Source: Plectrocnemia conspersa (taxonomy: Eukaryota > Arthropoda > Insecta > Trichoptera > Polycentropodidae). From it: a stretch of DNA of 64,000 nt. Shown piece by piece: positions 37,562 to 48,279 of the stretch. Within the stretch, counting starts at the first letter, position 1. Every line of letters begins with the position of its first letter. Made by a program: the position numbers and the translations under genes. The stretch is taken from positions 124,001-188,000 of the forward strand of contig VTFK01000283.1 in NCBI GenBank assembly GCA_009617715.1, read 5' to 3'. Under the pieces are notes generated by a model. That model did not search any database, was not told the DNA's origin, and saw nothing but the letters and a program-made list of their open reading frames with translations.

Positions 37562-37995
37562 AAAGGGTTTTTGTCTCAAAACTAGCGTTAATTTACTGTG
37601 ACCAAAATGATCATCCATCAATAAAGAAACAAGTCAATAGCGTAAAAGATTTGTAAAACACAGATCTCGTTATGACTTTTTGTTTTTACTTTAAATATTC
37701 TCCGTCATTGAGAGAATATTGTTGCGAAACGGTCACGGATTGACCGAAACAAGAAAATTATTCTCCGCTAGAGGATCAAGAGGATCATCCTCCGCTATAC
37801 TGTCACTGTCACGCCACCTCACCAACCTTTGAAAAACCCCCCACGGACATCATCCCTGCGCCAGCTTCTCCTCCACCGCTCGAAGAAAATATCTAGCCAT
37901 TTATCATCAGCCGCAATTGTAATATAATCTAATAAAACTCTAACTAAATTCCACCAAGTTTCTCAGTGGCTACGAAGTTACACCCTGAGGGTTCT
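37562..37995 (+). repeat. Family A copy e
   Basis: The 5' end AAAGGGTTTTTGTCTCAAAA, the block TGACCAAAATGATCATCCAT, TTGTTGCGAAACGGTCAC, and the 3' end TTACACCCTGAGGGT tie this to the other copies. Its central part is proline-rich if translated (PAPASPPPLEEN) and differs from copies c and d. No intact ORF. Confidence 0.65.
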
Positions 37996-37999
37996 CAAA

Positions 38000-39380
38000 C
38001 GTTAGTTCCAAAAAAATACATTATTTTGAGAATTATATATAAAAAAATGATTAGCATATGGAGAATAATTGTAGAAAAAGACGTAGAATAAATGTATAAT
38101 TTAGTAGGAGTATTACACGTTTTAAATTTTAACTTATTTTACCCACACCTTAAAAACGATAAGACTTATAGAATAAATATATTAAAATTTCTAATAAAAA
38201 ATAATTACTATATAATTTTTTTTGTCGATATTCTCAAATTACGTTTTTCTAGTTTTTCCTAATCTCACGGATGAAAATCATACTGTCTAATCAAAATGAA
38301 ATCGAACTAAGTCGTACATAGCCAATTCATTGATTGCACGACGAATTAATAATTTAGCTTTTTATTGTATTATTTAGTGTTGACCCAGTTGCAGTTGCAT
38401 GTATTGAGTTAACGCTTGGTATGTTGCAATGGAAGATTTACAATAAATAAAAAGTCATCTGTTTTATTTAACTTTTTTTTAAATACAGACTTCAGTGGCT
38501 TCAGAAGTCATTCAATGATATTTTAAATATGGTCTCGAGAATTCATTTTAGAACTACTCATATTTTAGTAAAGTCAGGTAAATATTCAATAATTTTTAAT
38601 AAAAAAGATGTATTTATTTTTTATAAACTAGACTTAATTAAAGTGTCTTGTAAGTGTAATCTATCATATATTAAAACATATTTTATATTTTAGGTGCAAT
38701 ACTTTTGACACGACAGCTATACTTCACGTCAATATTGGTTTATTGATAAGTTGTGATACTTATTAATTGAAGTAATAGAAGCAATACAAATTATTATTGA
38801 TTTGTATTGCTGCTGTTACCAAAACAATATGTACATTTATTTCAGTTGCAACACTCGTATTTTGAAGATTCGCCACACTTAAAGAATACCAAATCAAATG
38901 TGTGTTGATCATTTAGTATTCCATTCTTATTTAGACAATGCTAATCGCGTGACTCGTATTGGATCTTTAACGTTTTGACCTTAAAAACCAAAATTCAAAC
39001 GGACTACTTGGCAGGAATTTTGCAGTACGTAAAAACGCTAATGATATTCGTTTTTAATGTTTATTTAATTGGATGTAATGGGATGATAGCTGTGACTGGT
39101 AAAATGTTTCAATGAAACAATTTTTTACTTCGATAGCTTCGAAACATTCATGAATGGCTTCGATGTACTTTTTATGTTCTTTGAGATTCAGAGATACTAC
39201 TATTTCGTGGTGTGAATTTAAAATAGAATTGAAACGTTAAGTAGGGAGAAGATTGATATATCCTGTTCTTGAAGATACATTTAGATGGTAGAAGCAAATC
39301 CTGCATATTTACCATAATTTTTTAAAACCTTACGATTCCGATTTAATCGTTATTAAACAGCATCATTAACTTCACAACCT
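38000..39380. other. No gene recognised
   Basis: AT-rich sequence with no supported feature. Confidence 0.5.
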
Positions 39381-40060
39381 ACTTTCTCGCGACCAATGTG
39401 GTAGGTCATATCACTTTCTTGTCCATTGATTTGCAAATATAAATGTCGTGCTATTGACCTCGGAGTCGAAACGACCAAGTTCACGGATATTATGCGGATA
39501 GTACCAGAATCTTATCAGTCGCGATTAATCCATCTGATCGCGATCATGCAATTACTGCAACGCTCGCCATTGCCGTCTATTAGTAATAATCAAAAATTGC
39601 AAACATCTTTAATTGATTTATAAATTAGTACACAACAATCCCATCTCAGTGCAATTATGCAACTGCAATTAAAGATGTCATGATTCGCTACGTATGTATC
39701 ATCACTCCAATTTGTGTGGTCGTTAAATTATGGCGTGCGAATCTTTCATATATGTATATATGTACGAGTTCACGCGAATGGTTAGCCTATATCGTGGGCG
39801 TTCGATTCTCCATTATGGTTGCATTGAACTCGGTTGTTTTACGTGCGATCGGTGTCAGTTGTTTAGGTTAGTCGTGTTTATCTGTGTATTGTCAAATCGG
39901 GTTATGATACTGATCCATAGTTATAATCGCGAAAGTTGCCGAAGCGATCGTTGCGTCACAACAATAGCGGGTTACCGGTTTGTGGATATATATTTATAAG
40001 AGTGTAAGCGATTTCGAGAGGTCGTTAAGAGAACCGTTTAGTTTCGATACGTAATGTATT
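39381..40060 (+). promoter_or_regulatory. GC-richer unique island, candidate regulatory region
   Basis: This block contrasts with its AT-rich flanks and matches no repeat in the window. It contains many CG dinucleotides and short frames without a recognisable domain. ATATATTTATAAGAG near 39986 could act as a plus-strand TATA box. It may be an intronic enhancer or alternative promoter; no splice donor clearly follows. Confidence 0.25.
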
Positions 40061-40590
40061 ATCGTGCATGAGTAGTGCTTGAAGTATACGAAACGTCTTT
40101 TTGTTTGCTGTATTTATTTGATAAATTATTATTTAAATAAAAGTGTGTTTGTCTTTTAAATGGCAGAATAGAAATATTTCATCGACAATGAAATATTTAT
40201 TGAATGAGCATTTTTAAGATGCATGATTCATTGAACATCGTAGATCAATTTAATACAATAAAACTCTACTACAATAACTTTTGCAGCGATCAATTACTAA
40301 CCAAACAACAGTAATATTTTATTTTTTTAATACGGTACCATTTTTAATTATTTATTTATATGTAACATATACATCCTTGGCCATAATTATGGGGCACCTC
40401 TTAAAATGATGTGTAACTCTTTACAAGTGCATAGTCTTACCGAAATATTTTAGCCATAATTTAAAAAATTAAACATATGTCATTTTTTATTGCTCACTTG
40501 AGTTTTAAAATGGGATTGCAGGTCTCATTGTTCAGTCTTCAGATTTCGGCCTAATTTTTTTATTCAATAATTTATTTTAAATATTTAGAT

Positions 40591-41355
40591 TTATTAAAAG
40601 AAAACGCGATTTATATCAATCTAAAAGAGCGAATATATTATTGTGTAAATATATCGGAAATTATAAAACACATTAATTGTTCACGAAACACTGTCTAAAT
40701 GTTTTGAAATGGTTAAAAAAATGTGGTTCTTACGAATCAAAGCCAAAAACTGGATGGTCATCCGCTTAAGTCTCTGCAAGCGGATGACCATCCATTTATT
40801 TACAAACTTTGAGAAAAAGGCTTAAAGATGTGGAACTCAGAGGTTGTAAAGCCCGACACAAACTGTGTCTTTCAGAAATAAATAAAACTCGAAGTCTAGA
40901 GTGGGCCTGAAAACACCAAGATTATACATCTAAAGATTGGGCGATCATTTGGTCCAGTGAATCCAACTTTGAGGTTATTTTAAACTAATATTGGTTAATA
41001 TAAAAAGATATTGAAAAGTTTAATTATTTAAAAAATTTAAAAAATTTTAAATCACTATTTTTTAAAAATAATCACACTTTTTTAATATTTTTTAAAGTGC
41101 GACAATGAGTCGGAGAAGAATATATAGCTGATTGCATAGCACCCAAAGTTAAATATTGTGGCGGAAGCGATATGATTTGTGGGCAGGGGTAGGAAATTTG
41201 TACATTTGCGAGGGCAATATGAATAGTGACATTTATATTGCAATCTTTGAATGTACTTTAATGGATACCTGTATTAAAATATTACCAAGCATAGATCAAG
41301 CTACCATCCGATTCCAGCAAGACAACGTCATACTTCGCGAAAAAGCAATCTATAT
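40591..41355 (+). pseudogene. Tc1 transposase pseudogene
   Basis: Fragments occur in order. The paired helix-turn-helix contains ERIYYCVNISEIIKHINCSR. Then SKDWAIIWSSESNFEV corresponds to the dW..v.fSDEs motif, with the first catalytic Asp replaced by Ser. KVKYCGGSDM corresponds to the KhGGgsvm block. Finally RFQQDN (near 41318) holds the second catalytic Asp. Stops and frame changes separate them, and the third acidic residue is lost. A perfect 17-bp inverted repeat (40751-40767 / 40778-40794) sits inside. Inactive. Confidence 0.85.
40751..40794. repeat. Perfect 17-bp inverted repeat inside the Tc1 pseudogene
   Basis: TGGATGGTCATCCGCTT and AAGCGGATGACCATCCA pair completely around a 10-base loop. 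Confidence 0.9.
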
Positions 41356-41356
41356 A

Positions 41357-42398
41357 TGCACTACACTCTCTGGAAGTTGTTCGAACCGAAGTTACAACTG
41401 TCGGACGAGACCTACGACTTCGAGTAAGCGACCACACTGCCGCAAATTTCATATGCCGTCCGGACGGCGGCTTCTGTCACGTACAGCTGGCATATTTGCG
41501 CGCGATCAAAAATGTACCAAATAATCGCAAATATTAAATTGTCATTTTATTAAAATTACACTACTGATAATTATAAAAGTTTGTGTGGACACTCACCAAT
41601 ACAATATCAGTGAAAACTTTTCGGTCGTAAATATTCAATTAACGCAAAATCTTTATCGGCTTTTGAAAAATGCCATAAGGCATAAAAATTGTACTTCAGA
41701 ATACGAACACCACATCTGTGACTATCCTATAATTTGTCGCCATCGATTCTAAATAAGAATTCGTTATGGTGTGACATTTATATAAACCGATCTAGGAAAA
41801 TACATAAGGATATTCGAAACGATTTTTTTAACAAAATCAAGTTCCACTAATTATTTTTTAATTATTTAATTTTATATGAAAAATAATATAATAACGATAT
41901 CTGTTAGAAGAATATACTATCAAAAATTTCAGTGCCCTAAAATATTCAAAGATGTCAGTAAGAGTCTGTTGAAGTTCCCGATAAGCATGTGTTATTATAA
42001 CTTGACCACGTGACCACGATGTAGCGCTCGAAACCCGTGTTAAACATAGGATGCCTACGCGCATATTAAAATTGAACTGAGTAACTCGTTATATCTCAGT
42101 TTGCGAAGCACCATATCATTATCTCTCTCACTCTCTTCACTTAACAAGCGAGAGAGCGAAAGGGGAAGTATCTCACCGCTTGCGCTCGAAAGAGCAACTC
42201 CGACTTCGGTCCCTTTGACTCGGAAAAAATGCCGACAATTTTTGGAAGCGCTCGAAGCTGGCCAAGTCGACTGAATTACCCCCACTTTACCTCCCTTTCT
42301 CGGTAACCTCAGACAACTTCTGAGAGAACCGAACTAACCCACTATATTCTTCGTCCTTGTCCAACCTTGGCGAACTTTCAGAGATTGCAGTGCAGGCA
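41357..42398 (-). mobile_element. Harbinger-like MITE, 1.07-kb class, copy 3
   Basis: This is a reverse-orientation copy of the 51734-52805 element, with TGCACTACACTCTCTGGAAG at the left and a diverged repeat ending TGCAGTGCAGGCA at the right, followed by TAA. The left end lacks four bases of the terminal repeat, and no duplicated TAA is visible there. It lies immediately after the FQQDN region of the Tc1 pseudogene. It carries the complete TTATCTCTCTCACTC...CTTAACAAGCGAGAG module. No coding capacity. Confidence 0.82.
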
Positions 42399-42541
42399 TA
42401 AAACTTGTTAAGCTTTTTGTGGACATTACGAAACGTTTGAAGAAATTTTTAATGGAAAATTTTTAACTGAAGTTCAGTTTTTATCTAAGAATGATGTTGT
42501 TAAGTTATATATAAGTCTTTCAACCTTATAAAATTTTAGGT

Positions 42542-42736
42542 ATGCAAGATTCTGATAATATTAAATCCGTAGAAGAATTGCAAAACAGATGTTCCTCTTT
42601 AAATGGTTGTCTTAAAATACACGCTTAAATAGGATATTTTATAATTTTATCTATAAGGGAAATCGCCGAATGGTTAATAATTAGGTTCTCCAGCATTGAG
42701 ACTAGTTTTTCAAAAGTAATAGTACATAACAATTAA
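42542..42736 (+). pseudogene. Possible insulin-receptor-type L-domain exon fragment
   Basis: A single frame of 64 codons with one internal stop (codon 29) follows an acceptor-like AAATTTTAG at 42539. It reads IKSVEELQNRCSSLNGCLKI, then after the stop LSIREIAEWLIIRFSSIETS. This resembles the spacing in the receptor L domain of insulin-receptor-like proteins (a Cys followed by I/L-N-G-x-L-x-I, then I-x-E-I-x-x-Y/W-L-x-I-x-x-S). A donor-like GTAATA begins at 42715. The match is by eye on short motifs and could be chance. If real, it is a pseudogene because of the stop. Confidence 0.3.
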
Positions 42737-42739
42737 CAA

Positions 42740-44000
42740 TACTAAATACGGTTGCAACATTTGTAAGGTCTTTTTCAGACTAAAAAATATTTTTTTTTCT
42801 AGGAATTTTTACACACGAATATTAGTACAGAATTTTAATACACAATGTGTATTAATTGTGTTGTTAGATATTCAACTAAAACCATATTGAGAGATAGTCA
42901 TGCTCAATGTTTCATTAATTTAATGTGCGTATTTACAAAAATATCTGTTTGAAATAATATTGATTAACTTCAGCTGTGTAAATTTATTTAATCTAAATAA
43001 GTTTGTTTTGAATCTTGGGTTGCGAAGTGCAAAACAATTCTTAAACATCAGACATTACACAGTATTATTAATCATTACCTTACACCATTTCGAATATAAG
43101 GTAATAATAGTGTTTTATGCATTTTTACCATCAATGGTAATCCTGATATATTATTGAAGCAAGATTAAACTTTTTATGATATAAAAGTTTATGTACAAAC
43201 TATTAAAGAAGAATTTAAGACTTCTTGATATTTGTGGGTATAAGCAAATGTACATGCCAAATATTAAAAAATATAAGTTTACTTCTTCAATTATATAAGT
43301 CTTAATAATTACACTTTGGATGAAGACAATACCAGAAACCATACAGAAATTTGCCTTATCAAATAAACAAAGATTTAAGGATCACTAGCTAGAAGACCCA
43401 GTTGCGGAATTTCAAATTTTAGTCTGTTCGCAAAAATAATTATCAGCCCCATTCCTCCCTAAAACTATTTTTTTTTCATTAAATATTATGTGTATATTAT
43501 TTAAGTACTATATATTATTTAAGGAACTAAAATAGCTGTCGGTATCTCACTGTCGTGAGGTACCGAAGCTAGCGAGTGTGCGAATACCGGACCCTTAACT
43601 TTTTGGTTTTCATTGTCTTCACTGGCGCTTAAAAGTAAAGTATACCACAACTCTGATATTAAAGCTATTGAAAAATTGTTAATAGATTTGATATACTTTC
43701 ACAGGCTACATACAATTTATTGGAGATCAACATTAATCAATATATATATAGTAACATTTGTACAATAAAACCTGTTTAAAAATTATGAATTGCGAAGCTT
43801 AAAAAATTATGAATCAAATTTAAAGAATAGAATTTGTTGTATATAATTTAACAATAAACAGAATGACTTTTAGTTTTGTCTCATTATTTTGATAAATAGC
43901 GTTATTATTCTCTAAACGTATGCTTAGATAGCAATAATAAATTACCATTCTGATTCTGAAAAACAAAACGAAAAAAATCACGTTCAAGGCACACGCTTAC
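42740..44000. other. No gene recognised; one hairpin and short repeat
   Basis: AT-rich apart from 43540-43610. There CGGTATCTCAC and GTGAGGTACCG (43540-43565) form a hairpin with one mismatch, followed by the 36-base repeat shared with 8786-8822. Confidence 0.45.
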
Positions 44001-44099
44001 AATTCTCCTTGGAAATGATTGATGAACAAGAACAATCGCTTTTAATCTCAATGCGTAAAAGAACAGCTAAACTGCTCTCCGTGAGAAAGCAAATTTACT

Positions 44100-44510
44100 T
44101 TTTTTTCCAATCAGAGTTCCGATCGCCTTTGCCTGTGTTTACCACAAACGTTTCTTTTTTTTACATCTGATTGTCCGCACCTTTGCTTCCGCCGAGACTT
44201 AGATGGCGAAAAAAGTCGCCTCGGGGCTTCCAAACGCAGATTTAGGTGCTTCGCCGGCAGCAGGTTTTGCGGCTCAGCCCCTCTTCTTGAGGCTGACCAC
44301 CGACACCAAAGTGGCACGACATTCCTCTCGGTTGTTCCGAGACGACCTTTCCATTACCGAACGACTTCGCAGAACCGCGAATGACTACATTTTGCGAGCA
44401 CCCTGTGGGCGTTTTGACTCAGTCCCGGTGACGCAGATGTTTTGGGTCAACAATGGCCAAAGATGGCACATGAAAACGGATCCAGTTTTTTTCAATTGAG
44501 ATCGATCGAA
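44100..44510 (+). other. GC-rich island with 98-codon frame
   Basis: A sharp GC-rich block in AT-rich DNA. A plus-strand frame (44203-44499) starts MAKKVASGLPNADLGASPAA and stays open for 98 codons; the minus strand is also open for 68. I recognise no domain. It could be an exon, a TE fragment or a regulatory block; frames open on both strands are expected in GC-rich DNA, so coding status is doubtful. Confidence 0.25.
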
Positions 44511-44753
44511 CCCATATCTGGCTTTCATATGCATAAAAGACTGATTTAGTAATCTGTTAAAGAAATTTCGATTTTAATGAATGGTAATTGCTTATTAACG
44601 GACAACCAAGGATGAATTTTGACCATCTCCAAGAGTTTCCTCCACATATATCTGTCAGCTCTCGGAACCGTATGACGTGACATGTGTGACCATCAATAAA
44701 TTCATTGCAATTGCTCATGAGTAGAAACTCTAGTGCCTTATACCAGTGGTATA

Positions 44754-44830
44754 AAGAACACGGGACCCCTCGAGGGTCGGAAAGAACGTTTTTCGGTTCG
44801 CAAAATTAAAAATAATTTATTTGATAAAAA
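44754..44830 (+). repeat. hAT-like terminus remnant
   Basis: CAGTGGTATAAAGAACACGG and GACCCCTCGAGGGTCGG resemble the CAGTGGTTC...GACCCC ends of Charlie-type hAT elements. The opposite end was not found. Confidence 0.3.
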
Positions 44831-44839
44831 TATTAATGC

Positions 44840-47826
44840 TTTTTTGTAACAAGAATCAAGTACTAGTAAAATAGCAAAATTTGATTAAAGTATTTAAATT
44901 TATATTCATTTTTGTGACGGCAGTAGGAGCGGACAACTTCAATAGCAGCCGGATGGAGTGCCAAGCGACGCGATGCAGATCGCGTACTCTCTCAGCCACT
45001 GCCATACAATCAACACATAAGGATGACTATTGACGTATCTAAAATATGTCTTACTGCTTACGATTTTCAATACTGATTCTAACAAAGAAAAGTCATAAAT
45101 TCTTTGCATGCACATTGAATTCGTATAAATGTTTTTTTTTTTGATACCCTAATGCAAAAATAAAACCCTTGTTTCATTAAATTGTGTGTTTTATTTAAAC
45201 CTATATCAAGTCAAAAGCATAAGCAAAATTAACACAAATTACATTATAATTTTAATACATATTTTATTTTTATAAAGAATATTTCATATAATTTAATTGT
45301 TCCATTTAGAGGTCATATCTTTAATTTGCTAAATATTTTTTCATGATGTAAATATGTTGCAAAAGAGTGTAATTTTCACATCAGCACCTTGTGATCTGTT
45401 ATTTTTAAGAATTTATAATAATGTTTACTTAAAAGTGGTCATAAAAAAGCTCTTTCTCTTCAATGCATGTCGAATTTTTTGGTGCAAATTATTTTCGCAT
45501 TTGGTTTATTTTACGATTCAAGAGTCTGCTGTTATTGTTTTCTCTAAGCAATTCAATCTCTTTCAGTGTGCTTTTTTTACCTTTTTCTCAAGTGTAAATA
45601 TCCAAACTCAATTATTTCAAATAATGCTACGTTGTTTATACTATTTGAATACATATGGTATATCTTACATCTATAAATAGACATCAAGAGCTTCTTAACC
45701 ATTCGGATATTAAAGTGTATCAAAATCATATTTTTAACATATAATTGATTATGCTACAGAATATCAAATAAAATATATAAAAATATAAGTTCGAGCATCT
45801 TTTGAGCATCATTTATTTGATGTTATTACGAACAACTTTATATTAATTAAAAATAAACAACTTCATTTTATATGTCAGATAACATTAAGTTTCCGCATGT
45901 ATTGAGAAATAAGTTGTACTTAGATAAATATATTATATAATGCTTGTCTCAATATAAATAAAATAAGTATGGCATCTGTTCAAAGATGGTGTAATAAATC
46001 AATAAAACTTAAATATATAGTGATGACTTAAAAAAGATATATTATGTAAAACATGTTTTCCTTCAATGGTAATCTAGCAAAAATAATAATTTTAAAATAC
46101 TACCTTTACAAAAAATTAGTATTGATTTTATCTATTATTATACTTTAATTTTCTGGCTGTTTCTTAATTTAGATTAATTTGTAAATATAGAATAGCTAAA
46201 CATTTAGATATATTAAAAAAAGCTCATCACATTTTTTTAATTATAACGTCTGGGCCGCTAATTTAGCGTTGATTTTTAAGTATAAAATAACAGTTATTTA
46301 GAAAAACATACTAAATTTAAAGTATAAAGTAAATGGCAGTGAAATACGCATATATTCAGACAAATTTTAATGAGTATAAAAAGTAACAAAACTTTATGTA
46401 AATATATGTTTATATTTATAAACTTGTGAATAATTCATATATTTTTTTATTATGCAGCAATTTAACTATAAAAATAGTATCGTAAGCAAATATATTTTGG
46501 GGTAAAAATGTCAGTTTGATATCTATTTTTGAAGGTCATATTATCTTATCAAAATAATTGGTTTAACAAATAAATTTCTCTAATAGTCATACATTATTCC
46601 ATAAATAAATCAATCATACAAATTAAAATTTTATAAACATGGACTTTGATTAGACAATAAATTACAACATATATACAAATGTTTATTTTGTCAAATGAAG
46701 CAGTTATACAATGCACAATATTTTTTTTAATTTACGCAATATTTAATCAAACATTCGATATTCAGATTAAAATCTGATTCCTTATTTCATTTTTTTGTAT
46801 AGTCAACTCTTCTAAGCATCAGCACGCATTTTCTCTTTTACGGTAGTAATTTTAGTACTTAACTATGTGTACTTTTTTTACCGTATGAGAGATATTTGAA
46901 TTCGAATTGGAGTGTAAAATTGTACATACACGAACAATAAAATCACATTGTACATTCGTGTATTACAATGAAAGGGAATTAGTTCGCTTAAACGGAAGAA
47001 AGTACGGAAAAGTCCGAAATTTTCACACGCATTACAAAGAAAAATCAAAGTCTATATTATTTATACGCAATATGAAAATATAATTGTCACAATTAGAGCA
47101 AAAAAAATATTATGTCGCGATTTTAAGTGTAGTATATTTGTAACCGTTATAAATTTTCTGCGTCTACATAGACAATAGCTGCCGATAACAGTCGTTTGAA
47201 ATGTTTTATATACACATACATAGATATGGTATGTATGTATATTAGTATGTCAGCAACTTCGTGAGAAGATTTAAATTACTGATTTTCCTTAGCGATGGGC
47301 ATGAAATTCTGCAAGGAAAACTCAGTGCGAGATCAAATCTGCTCTCGTTGACTATTGCAAAATAACTAGTATAGATATACATTATTTGAGATTATATATT
47401 TTCTATTATAAATCTGAACTAAGAATTTTTTATAGAAAAGTGGCAAAGGTTTGCTGCTTTCTCATTTTATTTATACATTAACTCAAGGAAGAAAAGCCTA
47501 TAATGAATTATTTCAATTAAATTTGTATCAGAACATTTAGTTATTTCATTAGCAGTTTCACCCATTTTTATTGAGTATTTTAACTTAAATTTGTTTATAA
47601 TTGTTTTATTGAACTACATAATTTAATTTATTAAACAATATTTAAGATTGCAAATTAATTTAAATAATACAATTTAAATGTGTTTAATTATAAAGTAATA
47701 ACACATATATTTAATCAATATTTTATCTAATGTGTATCTAATTTCATACTTTTACATATCAAAAAGAACCATTCAGTCACAAAATGCTTAATTTTCAACG
47801 AAAAAACAGGTTCATAAAGAACCATT
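44840..47826. other. No gene recognised
   Basis: Long AT-rich stretch. A small GC-richer patch at 44930-45010 resembles a decayed tRNA-like element but cannot be folded. The 108-codon frame at 45354-45680 is low-complexity Phe/Leu-rich and probably chance. Confidence 0.45.
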
Positions 47827-47834
47827 GACTAGGC

Positions 47835-48264
47835 CAGGGGTCGGCAACCTGCGGCTCACGAGCCGCATGCGGCTCTTTTGAAGTCAAGATGCGGCTCTCC
47901 AGTTCCATGCGCAAATATTAATAATTATTTTATTTTCAAAATTCATAAAAAAGATTATACTGCAAAAACAAATTTAAATAGGATAAAAACACTCAATGTA
48001 GAGAGTATAAGGACAGCTGACATTTTTGAAATGTGGCAACACTGTTCTGTTTGTTTAGTTATTGGTGCATATGAATGGTGTTATATGAATAAATATTATT
48101 TCATATTTAAAGCTTTTATTTTAAATCAGAAATCAAATTGATATACCTAATTCTAATTAAATACCATAATATTAAAATAAAAATGTTAGTGGCTCTTTAA
48201 AAACTGAGAAATTTTGTAAATTGTAACTTTTGGCTCTTCCGTCTCAAAAGGTGGCCGACCCCTG
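47835..48264. mobile_element. hAT MITE, 430 bp, complete ends
   Basis: Left CAGGGGTCGGCAACC and right GGTGGCCGACCCCTG are inverted repeats with two mismatches. They are flanked by a perfect 8-bp duplication GACTAGGC (47827-47834 and 48265-48272). Subterminal GCGGCTC motifs are typical of Charlie-type hATs. The inside is AT-rich, with only short coding-like debris. Different terminal repeats show it is not derived from the hAT at 31.3 kb. Confidence 0.95.
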
Positions 48265-48279
48265 GACTAGGCAGATAAA

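Larger units (their letters stand above)
40371..41356 (+). mobile_element. Tc1-like transposon, 3' part missing
   Basis: The left terminus is ACATCCTTGGCCATAATTAT followed by GGGGCACC, as in many insect Tc1 elements. A decayed transposase follows and is cut off at 41356 by a MITE. No Tc1 sequence was recognised on the far side of the MITE. Confidence 0.75.

Noticed and set aside
39426..39999. Several 63-89-codon overlapping frames
   Set aside because: They overlap in different phases across a GC-richer block and show no domain; treated as a possible regulatory island.
41858..42285. 68- and 76-codon minus-strand frames
   Set aside because: Entirely inside the non-coding MITE copy and not open in the other copies.
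44930..45010. Possible tRNA-Ser/Leu-like gene on the minus strand
   Set aside because: A-box-like sequence present but no B box or cloverleaf.
45354..45680. 108-codon plus-strand frame
   Set aside because: Phe/Leu-rich, AT-driven composition, no domain, no splice or promoter signals; a chance frame.
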